Source: Vibrio salilacus (lineage in GTDB: Bacteria > Pseudomonadota > Gammaproteobacteria > Enterobacterales > Vibrionaceae). Taken from it: a stretch of 64,000 nucleotides of DNA. The first letter of the stretch is position 1. Every line of letters begins with the position of its first letter. The position numbers and the translations under genes were made by a program. Location: NCBI RefSeq assembly GCF_002811245.1, contig NZ_NIVQ01000001.1, positions 1 to 64,000 on the forward strand, written 5' to 3'. Under the pieces are notes generated by a model, which worked only from the letters and a program-made list of their open reading frames with translations, searched no databases and had not been told where the DNA came from. Of this stretch, positions 26,168 to 37,967 are shown one piece after another.

Positions 26168-27262
26168 ATGACTGCGTTCGTTGAAAACCTTCCGTCACTC
26201 CTCGCTTCACTAATCCAAAGCTGGGATACCAATGTATTACTGATCACTCTCGCAAGTTTTCTAGCATGGATAGCCTGGCGACTGGCCTACAATCAGTTGC
26301 AAATGTTAGTTGGAAAAACCAGCTTCCAATGGGATGATCTTGTGCTTGCTGCAATTAAAACCCCCGTTAGCACCCTAATTTGGTGCTGGCCTGCTACCAT
26401 TTCAATTGGGTTTTTGCTGCAAGATTACACCATTTCCAAACTCAACTGGTTGGGTACCTTAAAAGAAATTTTACTGATTGGCATTTTCCTCTGGATAGCC
26501 ATTCGCCTAATCAACAATATTGAAGAGTACATTTTAGAGCAAAGAAAGCGCGACGAAACCACCGTACAAGCAGTAAGTAAAATAGCGCGTTTATTCTTCA
26601 TAGTGATTACCACTTTAACGGTAATGCAAACCTTCGGTTTGAGCCTTTCTGGCCTGCTTACTTTCGGCGGTGTAGGTGGTCTGGTGGTCGGTTTAGCGGC
26701 CAAAGACTTACTGTCTAATTTCTTTGGTGGGATGATGATCTACTTTGATCGCCCGTTTAAAGTTGGCGATTGGATCCGCTCTCCTGATCGCCAAATAGAG
26801 GGGACAGTGGAGCGCATCGGTTGGCGTATGACCATTATTCGTACTTTCGATAAAAGACCGCTTTATGTCCCCAACTCAATATTCAGTAATATTGTGGTTG
26901 AAAACCCATCACGTATGCAAAACCGACGTATTAACGAAAATATCGGCATTCGTTATAAAGATGGTGGCAAAGTTGACGTCATTGTTTCAGATATCAAGAC
27001 GATGCTGACCAATCACCCTGATATTGATGCGAAACAGACCTTAATCGTCAACTTCAATGGCTTTGGCCCTTCCTCGCTGACTTTAATGGTGTACACCTTT
27101 ACCAAGACCGTCAATTGGATTCGCTACCACAAGGTAAAACAGGATGTGTTGCTAAAAATTTATGACATTATCAAACAACATGATGCTGAGATCGCCTTCC
27201 CAACTCAAACCATCCGGTTAGATCCGCAACACGCCGGTGAGCTACCAGTTAAACCACTGTAA
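26168..27262 (+). CDS. MscS-family mechanosensitive channel (YnaI-like)
   Basis: This 364-aa protein has five or so membrane helices; the pore-lining TM3 is the Gly/Ala-rich 'LLTFGGVGGLVVGLAAKDLLSNFFGGMMIYFDRPFKVGD' region, followed by the beta domain ('RPLYVPNSIFSNIVVENPSR'). Length and the extra N-terminal helices resemble YnaI more than the minimal MscS. It would gate an ion efflux pathway under hypo-osmotic membrane tension in the inner membrane. It is convergent to the giant adhesin gene. Confidence 0.9.
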   Translation: MTAFVENLPSLLASLIQSWDTNVLLITLASFLAWIAWRLAYNQLQMLVGKTSFQWDDLVLAAIKTPVSTLIWCWPATISIGFLLQDYTISKLNWLGTLKEILLIGIFLWIAIRLINNIEEYILEQRKRDETTVQAVSKIARLFFIVITTLTVMQTFGLSLSGLLTFGGVGGLVVGLAAKDLLSNFFGGMMIYFDRPFKVGDWIRSPDRQIEGTVERIGWRMTIIRTFDKRPLYVPNSIFSNIVVENPSRMQNRRINENIGIRYKDGGKVDVIVSDIKTMLTNHPDIDAKQTLIVNFNGFGPSSLTLMVYTFTKTVNWIRYHKVKQDVLLKIYDIIKQHDAEIAFPTQTIRLDPQHAGELPVKPL

Positions 27263-27323
27263 TTGTGCCTCGACCTTACGTAGCAGGGCGCCTATCTGCT
27301 GCGTTAAATCATAGGCAAGACAA

Positions 27324-27352
27324 AACGCCCCTAACTTAGCATTAGGGGCGTT
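27324..27352. terminator. Terminator between the MscS-like gene and the giant adhesin gene
   Basis: An 11-bp perfect stem (AACGCCCCTAA / TTAGGGGCGTT) with a 7-nt loop lies 25 bp beyond the adhesin stop. The T tract is better on the minus strand (TTTTGTCTT). Confidence 0.85.
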
Positions 27353-27377
27353 ACTGGTTACTCGAGGACAGAAACCG

Positions 27378-30300
27378 TTAGTTGTTGTCGTGTATCATCA
27401 CATGATCGAGCAATGCAGAGAGCATGTCATGTTGCGACATCCCGCTAAAGCCACTATCAAGCTGATGGGCTAAATTTTCTACCACGATAGACTGCTCTTG
27501 CATTCCTGAACCATCAGGATGAACAAGCAACTCAACATTATCTTCATCCACTTTGACATCAAGGTGCTCAAGTAGCTTATCCATATTGACGGATACTGAT
27601 TTGAGCTCAGGTAACACGTCACGTAAGTCGATTTTGTCCCCCTCACTGACACTGAAATCTTTGATGGTATCCGTCGAACCATTATCAATTTGATGCCAAA
27701 CAAAAGTATCCATACCCGTGCCACCAACTAAAATATCAGACCCTAAACCGCCTTCCAGCGTGTCGTCACCATCGCCCCCGATGAGCTGATCATGGCCTGC
27801 ACCACCAACCAAGTAGTCGCTTGCGCTTCCTCCGGTTAAAGTGCCATTAACACCACTACCATCAAGGTGCACACCCTCGATTGAAGCAGACTTATCGATC
27901 ACTGTGGCATCATTAACCACACTGAGATGAATAGCGATGTGATTGCTCGATTCTGTTCTATCAAGCACTGCGCCGCTATCGTCTAACTCTGATGAGATCG
28001 CTTTGAACGTCAAGGTATGCTCGCCAACTGCCGCATCTTTCACGCTGAGCGTATCGATAGCATCGGGCGATAAATACCACACTCCATTGTCAAAACTTAC
28101 GCTGCCATCTCGACTGTCTAAGCTCGCCCCTGCCGGAACACCTGACACTTCAAGTGTTAACGCTTCGGTCGTATCAGTCAGTGCTGCCATCAACCCAAGA
28201 ACGGCGATTCCGCTCGCACTGGCATTCTGGCTTACTGTCATATTTTGCATATGACTCCACTTGTAATCTAGCATCAACGTTGGTGCATTAGCCACTGGCG
28301 TCAACGCGATGGTATAGAGCTTAGCATCAGCTTCTAAGGCAATCCCTGATGGGTTACCACTATCTTTTGCGGTAACGTGCAAATCAATGCTATTACTCGG
28401 TGCACGGCTCGCGTCGAGATAAACGCCATTTGGCTGCGTGGGGTTATCGAGTAGAGTATTTAAGTCTGAGAGTGTCCCTGTTAACGTCATTGAGCTACTG
28501 TTCGCGCCAGTCACCATCACACTCGAAGCCGAAGGTATCGAAATGGATAGATGACCGTAATCAACACTCAAGGTGACGGTCATCAAGTCGTTCGCATGTC
28601 CATCGACATAATCAACATCACTTACGTTAATACCGCTAATCAGCTGCGCTGGCGCTTCATTAATGCCGACCATAATATCATCGATATCAAGCACTGGCTG
28701 ATCGTTCACCCCTTCAACAAGCAAAGTGATCTCTGCGCTAGCAGATTGATGGTCAGACTGACCATTTGTCATGCCATCATCTTTGACTACATAGGTAAAC
28801 TTAACCTCACCGTTGTAATCTTGTGCCGGAACAAAAGTCCAAGAGACACCATCAGGATTGAGGGTTAACTTTCCTTGCCCCTCGGCTAACATCAAACTCT
28901 CAACACTGATCCTGTCACCTTCTTTGTCACTGGTGGCATCAAGCAACTCTTGAGCAGTAATAATGCGACTTCCTTCCTCAAGCATAGTGCCCAAATCTAA
29001 GTCTTTCGGCTCTGGAGCATCGTTAACTTCTTTCACATGAATCAAGAAGTTAGTTTGATTTGTGGATGACGTACTGGCATCTCCGGCGATGATCGCGCCA
29101 TAACTCCCACCATCATCAACGCTTGCGGTGACTGTCACCGCGCCACCTGAATTAAGATCATTACTGTCCGTATCAGGGTTAAACTTCACTTTACCAGCGG
29201 CAATCACTGCATTGATATCCTCAAGTTTACCTGTGATGATTAAGCGACCATCTGTAGCGAGCGAGAAGTCAACGCTCGGGTCACTGACAAATTCCAACAC
29301 GCCTTTATCGACATTCAGCGTTAGAGTGTAGATGGCGTTAGGATCATCATAAGTTGCATCGACATCGGCAATCGAAAATTGGTCAATCGCTAATCCCCCG
29401 ACCACATCTTCTGTCGTTTCAAGGCTAATAACGTTCACGAAGGTCGGTTGATCGTTGACTGGGTCAATCATCAAATCAACATCAAACTCTGACTTAGGCC
29501 CCAGATATTCATTGCCACTGGTATCCTTATCCACCGCTTGAACCGCAATATGAATAGGGAGGTTGATACCCATCACACTGGCAGTATCACTGTTGTGTTC
29601 ACCTGAGTTAAATACAATTTTATCGAGCTGCTGAGCCGGAATATCTAACGTCCAAACCTTCGTAACGGGATCATAATTTGCCAGCGTTGTCCCATCTGGA
29701 TAGAAAATCTGCGCGTCTTGCGCCACATTACTCACTTCTACCCGCAGCGTTTCTGGCGCATTTTCACTATAAGTTCCACTACCCGAGGCAGACATCGCCT
29801 TATCAATCACTGAGGCGTTGATTGCAATATCAATGTTAGTGCCTTCAGATCCAGAGACTGAATCAGTTGCATCCGTATCAACTACGTCGCCAACCGGATT
29901 CACCGTCAGAGAAAACTTAGGCAAATCTTTCGCCGCCGTCGGTACACCTAATAATGACTCTTGGCTAAAGACCGTTACGCCAAACTCAGCGGTACCACTG
30001 AAGTGCTTCGGCGGTTGAACAGAGATAGCACTTAAGTCCAATGAATCGCTTGTTCCCGAAGGAAGCTTAACACTCCACTCACCGCCACCATTGTTTTTGA
30101 CTGTGTAACCGCTAGCGGGATCGGCGGTTAGCAAGAATCCATCAGGCACCTCAGTAAACTTAATCGATACAAACGACTCGGAACCATCAGTATCGGTCAA
30201 GGCGATCGACACAGCGCCAAAGTTACCAAGGGAAATCGCTTGGTCTTCATCGCCCGTAATTTCGATTACCTGACTTGGATCAGAGCCAGGTCCCGTGACA

Positions 30301-33300
30301 ACAACCTCATCAATCACAGGCGTGACTTCAAAGCTAACACTGGTTGAAAAGTTATCTGAGTCTGTAGAGGTCGTTTCGCTGACCGTTTCATTGAATGTTG
30401 CGGTATCGGTGACCGTACCCGTCACGTTAATGGTGATTTTGTTATCGTCATTTTCCGTGGGGTAGTTGGCTTTGGGTTTAAACAAGATGTTATCGAGTGC
30501 GTGGTTATCAATCATCTCTTTGTTAAACTCAAGGCTAGGCCCCAAGCTCTTACCGGATTGGTCGAAAAACTCACCGTTGATGGGTTCGGCTAGTGTTAAA
30601 GTGATCGATGAAAGCACCTCGCGGCCACCTTCGTCACCCGTGACTTTATCGGCCAAAACGTAACTCAGATCGAGTTGAATGTAACTATCTTCATAACCAA
30701 TCGGATCAGCACCTACCGCACCATCTTGATCAATCGGGTTGAGCGAATCGTCGAGTGACCCTTTGACCTCCAACGTGATCTCAGGTTGTGAATTGACACC
30801 AGAGGCTACATCTGCGATCGGGTCAACGTTGATGATCACTGACTCATTGATAGCGCTTTCATCACCTGACGTTTTGTCGGTAGTAATAACAGTCAGAGGT
30901 AACCGAAAGTCCCCCGAATAGTCTGTTGGCGGAATAAGCGTGAGATCATCAAGCCCTGTAATGAGTCCGCCGTCAGTCAGTGTCGCCTGGAAGACGTACT
31001 TGCCATTGGTAAAATCAACATGAGAATTAGAGCCCTCAATGCCAATTGCGAAAGTCTCGCCACCCACCGTCACCTGACTATCAATCACAATCGTCACGGT
31101 ATCCTCATGATTGTCATGGGATGTGACGGTAATAATAGGCTTTAGCTGCTGACCAAGGTCGATAGTTGTATCTTCCACACCTGTGATGACGCTGTTGTCG
31201 ATAAGGTCGACAACACCCGCTTGATAGTCATTACCGTCCGCATGCTCAGGGAACGATAACACCACTTTTGTCTCGCGCTGCTCCACGACACTCTGCTTAG
31301 TGCCATCATCACCCTTATCAACGACTTGCGCGAAAATAGTTAAACCAATATCACTGAATACTTTCGGATTACCTGCATCGGCAGGGGTAAAATCTAATCC
31401 ATTCGGCGCTTTGATACTAAAGGCATCTTCGTTGGTAATCACCCAGCGACCATTACCTTCATACACAGCGCCCTCGATGAAAAGCTGATCCATGATTTCT
31501 TGACGCGTATCGTCGAACTGGACCACCAGCTGTGTGACTAATTCCTCAGATTCATACTGAGAGTCAAGAGCATCAGTCTCTTGATACCTAATCACATACT
31601 CACCCGATAACGCCGCTTTGGCTTCATTTGTGGTGAAAACAATCGTGCCATCGGAATTGGCAACGACTTTATGCGCCGCATCACCGACCTCAGATCCCGC
31701 TTCATTTGCTACGATCAGTTTATTACGCGCATCTGTTGGCTCAACCACAGGACGCACTTCGACGTGAATATCACCGCTAATGGTGGCGCTAACACGCCCA
31801 CCTTCACCTTGGATGTTATCGCTGGTGTATTCGTGGTCGAGCTCTTCAATTTGCACCGTGGTTGTTAAATTGAAGTCGGTACTTGAGTCTTTTGGCGGCA
31901 CAATTTGGATGAAGCCATCTTGTAACGCGGCTTGTGTAAATGCTGCCAATGACTGACCTGTATTGGGTGAAATCTCAATGACACCACCGTTAACACTGAC
32001 CAGACTGCCACCAACATATACCGTTGCACCATCGGGAATACCGCTGATCTGGATCGAGGCAAAGTGTTCATCCGAGTCGGTGTAATCACTGCCCACTTTG
32101 GGATGCCAAGCGATATTAATTACTGAATCTTCGTCACCCACGGACTGATTGGTATAATGCAGTGGTGTATCAATGACGGGCTCAACCTTCACTCGGATCT
32201 CTCTATCAAAAGTCAGTGTATGGCCATCATTTTCAGTGACAACAACGGTCTCTTTGATATGGATATTTTCCGTCGAAGAGGCAATAGGACGGATCACAAT
32301 CCCCGATGAGATATTGAGATTGGTGATATTAGCTTCATAGATAGGCTGGCCGTTGGCATCGTAACCGGTAAAATTCAGATTAACCGTGTCACCACTGCCA
32401 TCTTCAATGACCACACCCGCAGGAATGTTAGATAGCAGTACCGTAATGGTTTCTGAACCATCTATAGGCCGCTGTGCATGCTCGCCAGAAATTACCGAGA
32501 AATCTATTGTCGCAAAGCTATTCTCATCGATGGTGGTTTCAACACCAGAGATATTGTCATCAACAAAATCGCTCCAGTTTGAGCCACCGATATGATGCTC
32601 AGGGATATCCGCCACACCGATCACTTCGACGTTAACCGTTTTCGTGCCCAACACGTTTTCATCAACATGTATACTATTGTCAGACAGAGTTGCGCTATCT
32701 TTGATCACCCCTGTCACAGCAAAGGTAAAGTCCTTATTGCTATGCAAATCAGGAACCACTTCGACATTCGCCAATTGATCGTAAGGGATCTCTTGATAGG
32801 TTACGCCATTGACTGTCACAGACGTAATTTGACTGACACCACTCCCCGTCCAAACCAGCGTTGCTGCCTCAGTTATATCCGAAATGCGCACATACAACGT
32901 TTCTGAGCCGTCACTATCTGACGACGGCTTCATGCCAATCACTTCGCTGAGAGTGAAAGGTTGGTGGTTGGCATCTTGCCCGGTGTAATCTGGATCAGCG
33001 ATATTATCTTCATTAATCTGAATACGATTAACACTGAAGCTGCCAGCATCGGCTTGTGGCGGCACATCGATAATTAACTCTTTAACTTCAGAGCGCGCAG
33101 TGGTTTTGTCTGTCGTCCCATCGACGTAAGGATTACGAGTTTCAGTGCTGACTGCGGTTGCTTCGAAGCGAATCTGCCCTGAGTAGTTATCACTTGGGTT
33201 TACTTGAATCGAGTTAACCTCTTGCGCCGAGAGCGTATAAACACCGTCTGTGGGGGTAATGACTTTTCCTTGAGCGTCGAGTAGCTCAAAATGACCTTCA

Positions 33301-36300
33301 CCTTGCGTTACTTGTAGTTCATAGCTAATCGTTTCCGGGCGACTCGTATCTTGGGTTGCCGCAGCGAGTTCAACTTGAACGTTGCTGCCGTCTTCATCGA
33401 CTTGGTAATAGTAGGTACTCTTAGCATCATTCCAAGTCGCAATATCGGCGACACTTTCTACTGCTATATGGAAATTCGAGTCAAGGGTATGGTCGGCGAT
33501 TCCATTGTTATCGATTTGCATTTGGTAGTTAATGACGATACCAGCATGCTCTGTCGAATAGTTACGGTCTGGCACAAAATAGAGATTGTTAATCGTCGCT
33601 ATAGTATCGCTACCACTTTGACTAAAACTCTGTTGCAGGTGCGACTTATCCAAGACGATATCGCCCGTTGCAGGATCGACCGTTAATTTATGTAACTCGC
33701 CATTTTCAAGATAGAAGAAACTGCCATGGTGATTGCCCGCTTTAATCGTTAGCGCGCCAATCGATTCGCCGTTGTCTTGATCATGTAGGTTAACTTGTAG
33801 CGAGACTTGTGCTGGCGCATCTGGCATACCCGCTTGATTATCGTGTGCATTGTCTCGCGTAGGTTCGTCACCGTCGGCGTATTTGATGCTGCTATCACGA
33901 CCGGCATCTTCAAATGTGGTGACTTTCATCGCAACCGGACTGGCGTCTTGGTCGGTAATGGTGATCGCCAGTGGTGCCACCGAGGTATCTAAATCGCCAT
34001 CGGTTGCCGTAACATTGACGGTAAAATTAATTTCATTCCCTTGATGCTGCAGCGACGGATTGGCGGCAAACATTATCTCGCCGTCACTGTCGACTCTTAA
34101 CCAACCTAAGTGGCGATCTGCAACCTGACCATTGCTGTTCGTCGTTTGCTGATACACGGCAATATCTTGAGTCCCTGCCGTCAAATCAATTGAATTAACG
34201 TAACTATGGCCATCTCTAAAAACAATCTCGGCACCGTCACTGTCTGTCGTACCTTCAATTCTGGTTAGCGCTGCGTGGTCGGCACCTTTATCGGTGTCAT
34301 CGCCAAACATATTGACCAGAGATCCACTCAGTCCCTCTCCCTCGACGCGCGTTATCGACTGTCCACTTAAAGTAGGTACATCGTCGACCACGTTAATCGC
34401 TAGGGTGATGATTTCACTCTCGTCACCGTCAAAATCGATGGCTTTAATCGAGAAGTTAATATCAAGCGAGTTTTCCCCTTGGCCATCGGGGTGTTGAAGC
34501 GGTTTAAGAAGCTCGAAAGTATAGCGATTATCCGATGTATCAAACTTAATCATAAACACAGGCTCGCCCGAGACTGTCTGCGCGGTATAGGTAAATACGG
34601 TGCCATTATTGGTCGCAGGAGCCCACTCTAGATTTTCACCGCCAGAGACTAGTCCGTTTAAGGTTTGACTTGCGTTCACCAACTGATAATCAGCAACACC
34701 ATCAGCCCCTTCAGTCACAACAAAATGGCCCGAGATTTGGGTAGCTTGACTTTGGTCTGAGCCAATAGACGTTAGATCATCTTCATCAACTCGTCGTTCA
34801 CCCGTTGTGCCCGCAAGACTAGGCTTATCATCAATAACCTCGATTGGCAGCAGATGAGATGGCGAAACATCACCGTCACGGTCAACAGCGGCGACCGCAA
34901 AAGGAATCGTCAACGAGTCTGAACCCTCGGCATGATCCAAGGCTTTAATCTGAGTATAGGTATAGCTGCCATTATCTCCGAGCGTAAGTGTGAATATGAC
35001 TTCGCCGTTAGCTACGCCTTGATAGCTAGTTTCCCCTGCGCTACCGGATATTAGTGAAATCGTAACCTCATGACCGCCTGATTTAAGGCCATCTTCACTG
35101 TTATGTAAATTCACCAATTGGTATCGCACAACGGAATCTGCACCTTCAATCGTGGTTAAGCGACCCGATGCTGTCGCAGCCGCTGGCGAAGAGCCCGCTT
35201 GCGTATCGTCCTCTTGTACCGTAAAACGGCTACTTGGGTCGAAGCCTGTAACTTGAGCAGCATCATCGCCGATGTTGATCACGAGATTATGATTAATAGA
35301 CGCATCGTTATCTTTATCAACCGCAAACACGGGAATGCTGATCGCTAACGAGTCCATACCTTGCTGCGCATGGTCGACTTCTTCGAGCAGCGTCACTTGG
35401 TATTGACCTAAGTTCGCTTGGTCTAAAGTCACGCTGAGCACATCAATCTGCGCGCCTTGCAGCGTAATGTAACCGCGATAGGTCCCTGAGGCCGTCTCTT
35501 CGAGGACCACACGCTGACCGGCCGAGAACACACCGTCTGCCGCATCGCGACCGTTAAACTCAGCCACATCAATGTTAAGCGCGCTCACCACATCACTGCC
35601 GGTAGCAACACTAATCGTACCACTGGCCGTGGTATTCGTTGCGCCCACTTTCGAGCCGTCATTTAAGCCCGCTTCATAAACCTGACCTTGAGTAATCGCG
35701 GTAATGATGGGATCTTGTCCATCGGTGATGGTCAACTCGACCTGACTGCGCAGCGTATCGCCGTCTTTATCCGTCACGGTTACAACTAGGGTATGGCTGA
35801 TGGTGTCATTCGCTGAATGATCAAGATTGCTATCAGGGATAAACGACAGCTTGCCGTCCGCGCTGATCACCACTTTACCGTCGCTCACCACGTAGTCACT
35901 TTGACCCTCAACCAACGGGTAGTTTTTGCCATCAAAGCTAAATGAGGTCACCACGCCATGATCCGCGCCCGCTTGGGTGATCACGTCAATCTGATTGCTT
36001 TGAGTGGCTTCCCCTATGGTCGGCTCAGTCACGCTTAAGCTGCCATCGACGACCACCTGAATATCGTCGCCAACGTTGACGACAAGATCGGAACGTGTAG
36101 ATTGGTCGTTATCTGCATCAATCGCAAACACGGGCAATGATATGACAATAGAATCCATACCTTGCGAGCCATGGTCGATTTCCTCAAGTAACTCGAATTT
36201 ATAGCCAGAGCGAAACTCTGTGTCTGTGGTCGTGACGTTACCAATAGAGACTTTCAGCACATCAACTCTAACGCCAGCTAAGGTGATGTAACCAAGATAG

Positions 36301-37547
36301 ACGCCGGGTTCACCTGCAACAGGCTCTAAAACGATCGTTTGACCTTGCGCAGTAACTGCTGAGGTTTGCTGTGAACGATTGAAAGCCTCAACATCAATAC
36401 GCAGCTCTGTGACGGTATCACTGCCTAACGCGCCCGTTAGCGTACCGACAAATTCAGTGTCGGTCGCTCCATCCTGAGAGCCATCTGCTAAGCCAGCCTC
36501 ATAGACATTGGCTGAATCGATGTTAGAAAAAACTGGATCGGCCCCATCACCAATGCTTACCTGAACATCGATTGGCGTTTGAATCGCGTTACCACCGCGA
36601 TCACTGCCAATGATGTCAAACGAGACATTGATCTGATCACCACTAAAAGAGACCAAACCGCCACCGACCGACGATGTATGATCAATCGGCTGAGAAATTG
36701 TCGTGGTCAGCGCTAAACTAACATCTTTGCCTAGATTGGAGGCCTCGATGTCAATTCGCACAACTTCTTCGCCGTTTAATGCACCAACAATGGCGTTATC
36801 AACGCCATTGTAACTAAACGAAACCGCTTGACCGTTCGAGGTAATATCCGTGTTGAGCTCACTGATCAAAACCGCAAGAGAAACTGGTTCAGGAATGAAT
36901 GAATTAGAGTCGAGTGGAAGATCGCCGGCGAAAATAGTTACAGTGGTAGTCACCGATTGAGGGTAACTTCCAGCAGACAATGAACCTTCAATGAGTGAAT
37001 CGCTAATATTTTCACCACCCGAGGCGAACACAAGCGGCCTGGTTTGATCATCATTGTCTTGATCAACACTAACCTCAAAGCCCGACGTTTCAAAGAAGGT
37101 ACTGGCTAGACTTTCCGCGCCATTGTAATCAATGGTCACAAAGCCTGCGTTTGCTGAGCTCGATCCACCCGCGCCTGCAGCTGTTGCCTCGAGTATTTGG
37201 GTCGGGTCAGCCCCTGCTAAAATTGCTTCTTGAATGGCGGCTAACTCGTCGGGACCGATAGCATTGTTTCCCAACTGCGAAACATCAATGCTGACTTCTC
37301 CTGCAACAGGTGAGCTTACCCAAGATCCATAATCACCTTCGACAGCAACGGCATTGGCATCAAACGTTATTTCTGCTCCTACGGCATCAAGCAACAAGTT
37401 CGATTGAGCAGCAACGATGACAATATTACCCGCATTCAGTCGTTCCCCAACGACCGCCTGGTGTGACCCCCCTTCAGGAGTAACAACGACAACGTCACCA
37501 ATAACTTCTTTGACTACAGTGGTTTGGCGCACTACATCTACGTCCAT
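27378..37547 (-). CDS. Giant LapA-like RTX adhesin with retention module and T1SS signal
   Basis: The 3389-aa protein begins with a LapA-type retention module (residues ~1-115, '[13 protein letters not shown]'). A Thr-Ala-Ala-Gly LapG-type cleavage site lies at about residues 122-125. More than twenty beta-sandwich (VCBS/cadherin/Ig-like) repeats follow, with many 'D.DGD' calcium sites. The C-terminus has RTX nonapeptides ('[20 protein letters not shown]') and the VCA0849-type type I secretion signal. It would be exported by a type I system, held in the outer membrane and released when LapG is free at low c-di-GMP, mediating attachment and biofilm. No exporter or lapDG gene is adjacent. I start at the ATG at 37547 with GGGGAA upstream. 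Confidence 0.9.
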   Translation of the reverse strand: MDVDVVRQTTVVKEVIGDVVVVTPEGGSHQAVVGERLNAGNIVIVAAQSNLLLDAVGAEITFDANAVAVEGDYGSWVSSPVAGEVSIDVSQLGNNAIGPDELAAIQEAILAGADPTQILEATAAGAGGSSSANAGFVTIDYNGAESLASTFFETSGFEVSVDQDNDDQTRPLVFASGGENISDSLIEGSLSAGSYPQSVTTTVTIFAGDLPLDSNSFIPEPVSLAVLISELNTDITSNGQAVSFSYNGVDNAIVGALNGEEVVRIDIEASNLGKDVSLALTTTISQPIDHTSSVGGGLVSFSGDQINVSFDIIGSDRGGNAIQTPIDVQVSIGDGADPVFSNIDSANVYEAGLADGSQDGATDTEFVGTLTGALGSDTVTELRIDVEAFNRSQQTSAVTAQGQTIVLEPVAGEPGVYLGYITLAGVRVDVLKVSIGNVTTTDTEFRSGYKFELLEEIDHGSQGMDSIVISLPVFAIDADNDQSTRSDLVVNVGDDIQVVVDGSLSVTEPTIGEATQSNQIDVITQAGADHGVVTSFSFDGKNYPLVEGQSDYVVSDGKVVISADGKLSFIPDSNLDHSANDTISHTLVVTVTDKDGDTLRSQVELTITDGQDPIITAITQGQVYEAGLNDGSKVGATNTTASGTISVATGSDVVSALNIDVAEFNGRDAADGVFSAGQRVVLEETASGTYRGYITLQGAQIDVLSVTLDQANLGQYQVTLLEEVDHAQQGMDSLAISIPVFAVDKDNDASINHNLVINIGDDAAQVTGFDPSSRFTVQEDDTQAGSSPAAATASGRLTTIEGADSVVRYQLVNLHNSEDGLKSGGHEVTISLISGSAGETSYQGVANGEVIFTLTLGDNGSYTYTQIKALDHAEGSDSLTIPFAVAAVDRDGDVSPSHLLPIEVIDDKPSLAGTTGERRVDEDDLTSIGSDQSQATQISGHFVVTEGADGVADYQLVNASQTLNGLVSGGENLEWAPATNNGTVFTYTAQTVSGEPVFMIKFDTSDNRYTFELLKPLQHPDGQGENSLDINFSIKAIDFDGDESEIITLAINVVDDVPTLSGQSITRVEGEGLSGSLVNMFGDDTDKGADHAALTRIEGTTDSDGAEIVFRDGHSYVNSIDLTAGTQDIAVYQQTTNSNGQVADRHLGWLRVDSDGEIMFAANPSLQHQGNEINFTVNVTATDGDLDTSVAPLAITITDQDASPVAMKVTTFEDAGRDSSIKYADGDEPTRDNAHDNQAGMPDAPAQVSLQVNLHDQDNGESIGALTIKAGNHHGSFFYLENGELHKLTVDPATGDIVLDKSHLQQSFSQSGSDTIATINNLYFVPDRNYSTEHAGIVINYQMQIDNNGIADHTLDSNFHIAVESVADIATWNDAKSTYYYQVDEDGSNVQVELAAATQDTSRPETISYELQVTQGEGHFELLDAQGKVITPTDGVYTLSAQEVNSIQVNPSDNYSGQIRFEATAVSTETRNPYVDGTTDKTTARSEVKELIIDVPPQADAGSFSVNRIQINEDNIADPDYTGQDANHQPFTLSEVIGMKPSSDSDGSETLYVRISDITEAATLVWTGSGVSQITSVTVNGVTYQEIPYDQLANVEVVPDLHSNKDFTFAVTGVIKDSATLSDNSIHVDENVLGTKTVNVEVIGVADIPEHHIGGSNWSDFVDDNISGVETTIDENSFATIDFSVISGEHAQRPIDGSETITVLLSNIPAGVVIEDGSGDTVNLNFTGYDANGQPIYEANITNLNISSGIVIRPIASSTENIHIKETVVVTENDGHTLTFDREIRVKVEPVIDTPLHYTNQSVGDEDSVINIAWHPKVGSDYTDSDEHFASIQISGIPDGATVYVGGSLVSVNGGVIEISPNTGQSLAAFTQAALQDGFIQIVPPKDSSTDFNLTTTVQIEELDHEYTSDNIQGEGGRVSATISGDIHVEVRPVVEPTDARNKLIVANEAGSEVGDAAHKVVANSDGTIVFTTNEAKAALSGEYVIRYQETDALDSQYESEELVTQLVVQFDDTRQEIMDQLFIEGAVYEGNGRWVITNEDAFSIKAPNGLDFTPADAGNPKVFSDIGLTIFAQVVDKGDDGTKQSVVEQRETKVVLSFPEHADGNDYQAGVVDLIDNSVITGVEDTTIDLGQQLKPIITVTSHDNHEDTVTIVIDSQVTVGGETFAIGIEGSNSHVDFTNGKYVFQATLTDGGLITGLDDLTLIPPTDYSGDFRLPLTVITTDKTSGDESAINESVIINVDPIADVASGVNSQPEITLEVKGSLDDSLNPIDQDGAVGADPIGYEDSYIQLDLSYVLADKVTGDEGGREVLSSITLTLAEPINGEFFDQSGKSLGPSLEFNKEMIDNHALDNILFKPKANYPTENDDNKITINVTGTVTDTATFNETVSETTSTDSDNFSTSVSFEVTPVIDEVVVTGPGSDPSQVIEITGDEDQAISLGNFGAVSIALTDTDGSESFVSIKFTEVPDGFLLTADPASGYTVKNNGGGEWSVKLPSGTSDSLDLSAISVQPPKHFSGTAEFGVTVFSQESLLGVPTAAKDLPKFSLTVNPVGDVVDTDATDSVSGSEGTNIDIAINASVIDKAMSASGSGTYSENAPETLRVEVSNVAQDAQIFYPDGTTLANYDPVTKVWTLDIPAQQLDKIVFNSGEHNSDTASVMGINLPIHIAVQAVDKDTSGNEYLGPKSEFDVDLMIDPVNDQPTFVNVISLETTEDVVGGLAIDQFSIADVDATYDDPNAIYTLTLNVDKGVLEFVSDPSVDFSLATDGRLIITGKLEDINAVIAAGKVKFNPDTDSNDLNSGGAVTVTASVDDGGSYGAIIAGDASTSSTNQTNFLIHVKEVNDAPEPKDLDLGTMLEEGSRIITAQELLDATSDKEGDRISVESLMLAEGQGKLTLNPDGVSWTFVPAQDYNGEVKFTYVVKDDGMTNGQSDHQSASAEITLLVEGVNDQPVLDIDDIMVGINEAPAQLISGINVSDVDYVDGHANDLMTVTLSVDYGHLSISIPSASSVMVTGANSSSMTLTGTLSDLNTLLDNPTQPNGVYLDASRAPSNSIDLHVTAKDSGNPSGIALEADAKLYTIALTPVANAPTLMLDYKWSHMQNMTVSQNASASGIAVLGLMAALTDTTEALTLEVSGVPAGASLDSRDGSVSFDNGVWYLSPDAIDTLSVKDAAVGEHTLTFKAISSELDDSGAVLDRTESSNHIAIHLSVVNDATVIDKSASIEGVHLDGSGVNGTLTGGSASDYLVGGAGHDQLIGGDGDDTLEGGLGSDILVGGTGMDTFVWHQIDNGSTDTIKDFSVSEGDKIDLRDVLPELKSVSVNMDKLLEHLDVKVDEDNVELLVHPDGSGMQEQSIVVENLAHQLDSGFSGMSQHDMLSALLDHVMIHDNN
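27680..27840 (-). other. RTX nonapeptide region of the adhesin
   Basis: Several consecutive Gly-Gly-x-Gly-x-Asp-x-Leu/Val-x units precede the C-terminal ~120 residues. They bind calcium outside the cell and drive folding after type I secretion. Confidence 0.85.
35265..36540 (-). repeat. Two tandem copies of a ~275-residue adhesin module
   Basis: Two similar modules follow each other: each begins '...VYEAGLxDGS', continues 'GYITLxGxxIDVL' and '[24 protein letters not shown]', and ends 'VINIGDD/VNVGDD'. Copy 1 lies about 36040-36540 and copy 2 about 35265-35700, offset by ~830 bp. They indicate internal duplication in the adhesin. Confidence 0.75.
37173..37184 (-). other. LapG-type cleavage motif (TAAG) in the adhesin
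   Basis: The codons ACA GCT GCA GGC on the minus strand encode Thr-Ala-Ala-Gly just after the predicted retention domain, where LapA-type adhesins carry the double-Ala site cut by LapG. Confidence 0.7.
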
Positions 37548-37967
37548 AAGTGTTCCCCGGCAAGCTCCCCTATTCACGACGATAAGGGATAGAAATATTC
37601 TGTTTCACTCTTATTTTATCGGCCAAAAGTAGCAAACGTTGTTCACAAAAGCAGCCCCTAATAACGATAATAATAGCATTAAGAATAGGCTAATATACTA
37701 ATCAACTAAGCAGCTAAGGGCTTGGCAACTGATCCACCCCGAAATATAAAGAAAATATATGTGTGAAATTCTCAAAAGTGAGAATTTATTAACCTGATTT
37801 TTGCTGTGGCTATGCCTTACAAGTCGCCTTTCTTCGCTCTCTCATCCTTTGGTTGGCAGAGTGTGAAATGCATCAGATTCTAAGGCGTAGAAATTAAGAA
37901 TGATGTGGTGGAATAACGAGTTAGGTAAGGTAGTCGAGTATAAAAACAACGACATCAAGGACGTAAC
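37548..37967. other. Divergent promoter region of the adhesin and malS
   Basis: 420 bp without a gene. It contains a 9-bp palindrome (AAATTCTCA / TGAGAATTT, 37766-37787, 4-nt spacer) that could be an operator for either gene. I see no convincing MalT box ahead of malS. Confidence 0.45.

Noticed and set aside
28551..28868. Plus-strand ORF of 105 aa inside the giant adhesin gene
   Set aside because: It is one of many frames opposite the adhesin. It lacks a ribosome-binding site and has no recognisable family features, so it is a shadow of the coding strand.
33351..33686. Plus-strand ORF of 111 aa inside the adhesin gene
   Set aside because: Same situation: long antisense frame caused by the repetitive adhesin coding sequence, without start signals.
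27378..37547. CRISPR array or tandem DNA repeat in the adhesin gene
   Set aside because: The repetition is at the protein-domain level with diverged DNA; there are no short identical repeats with spacers anywhere in the window.
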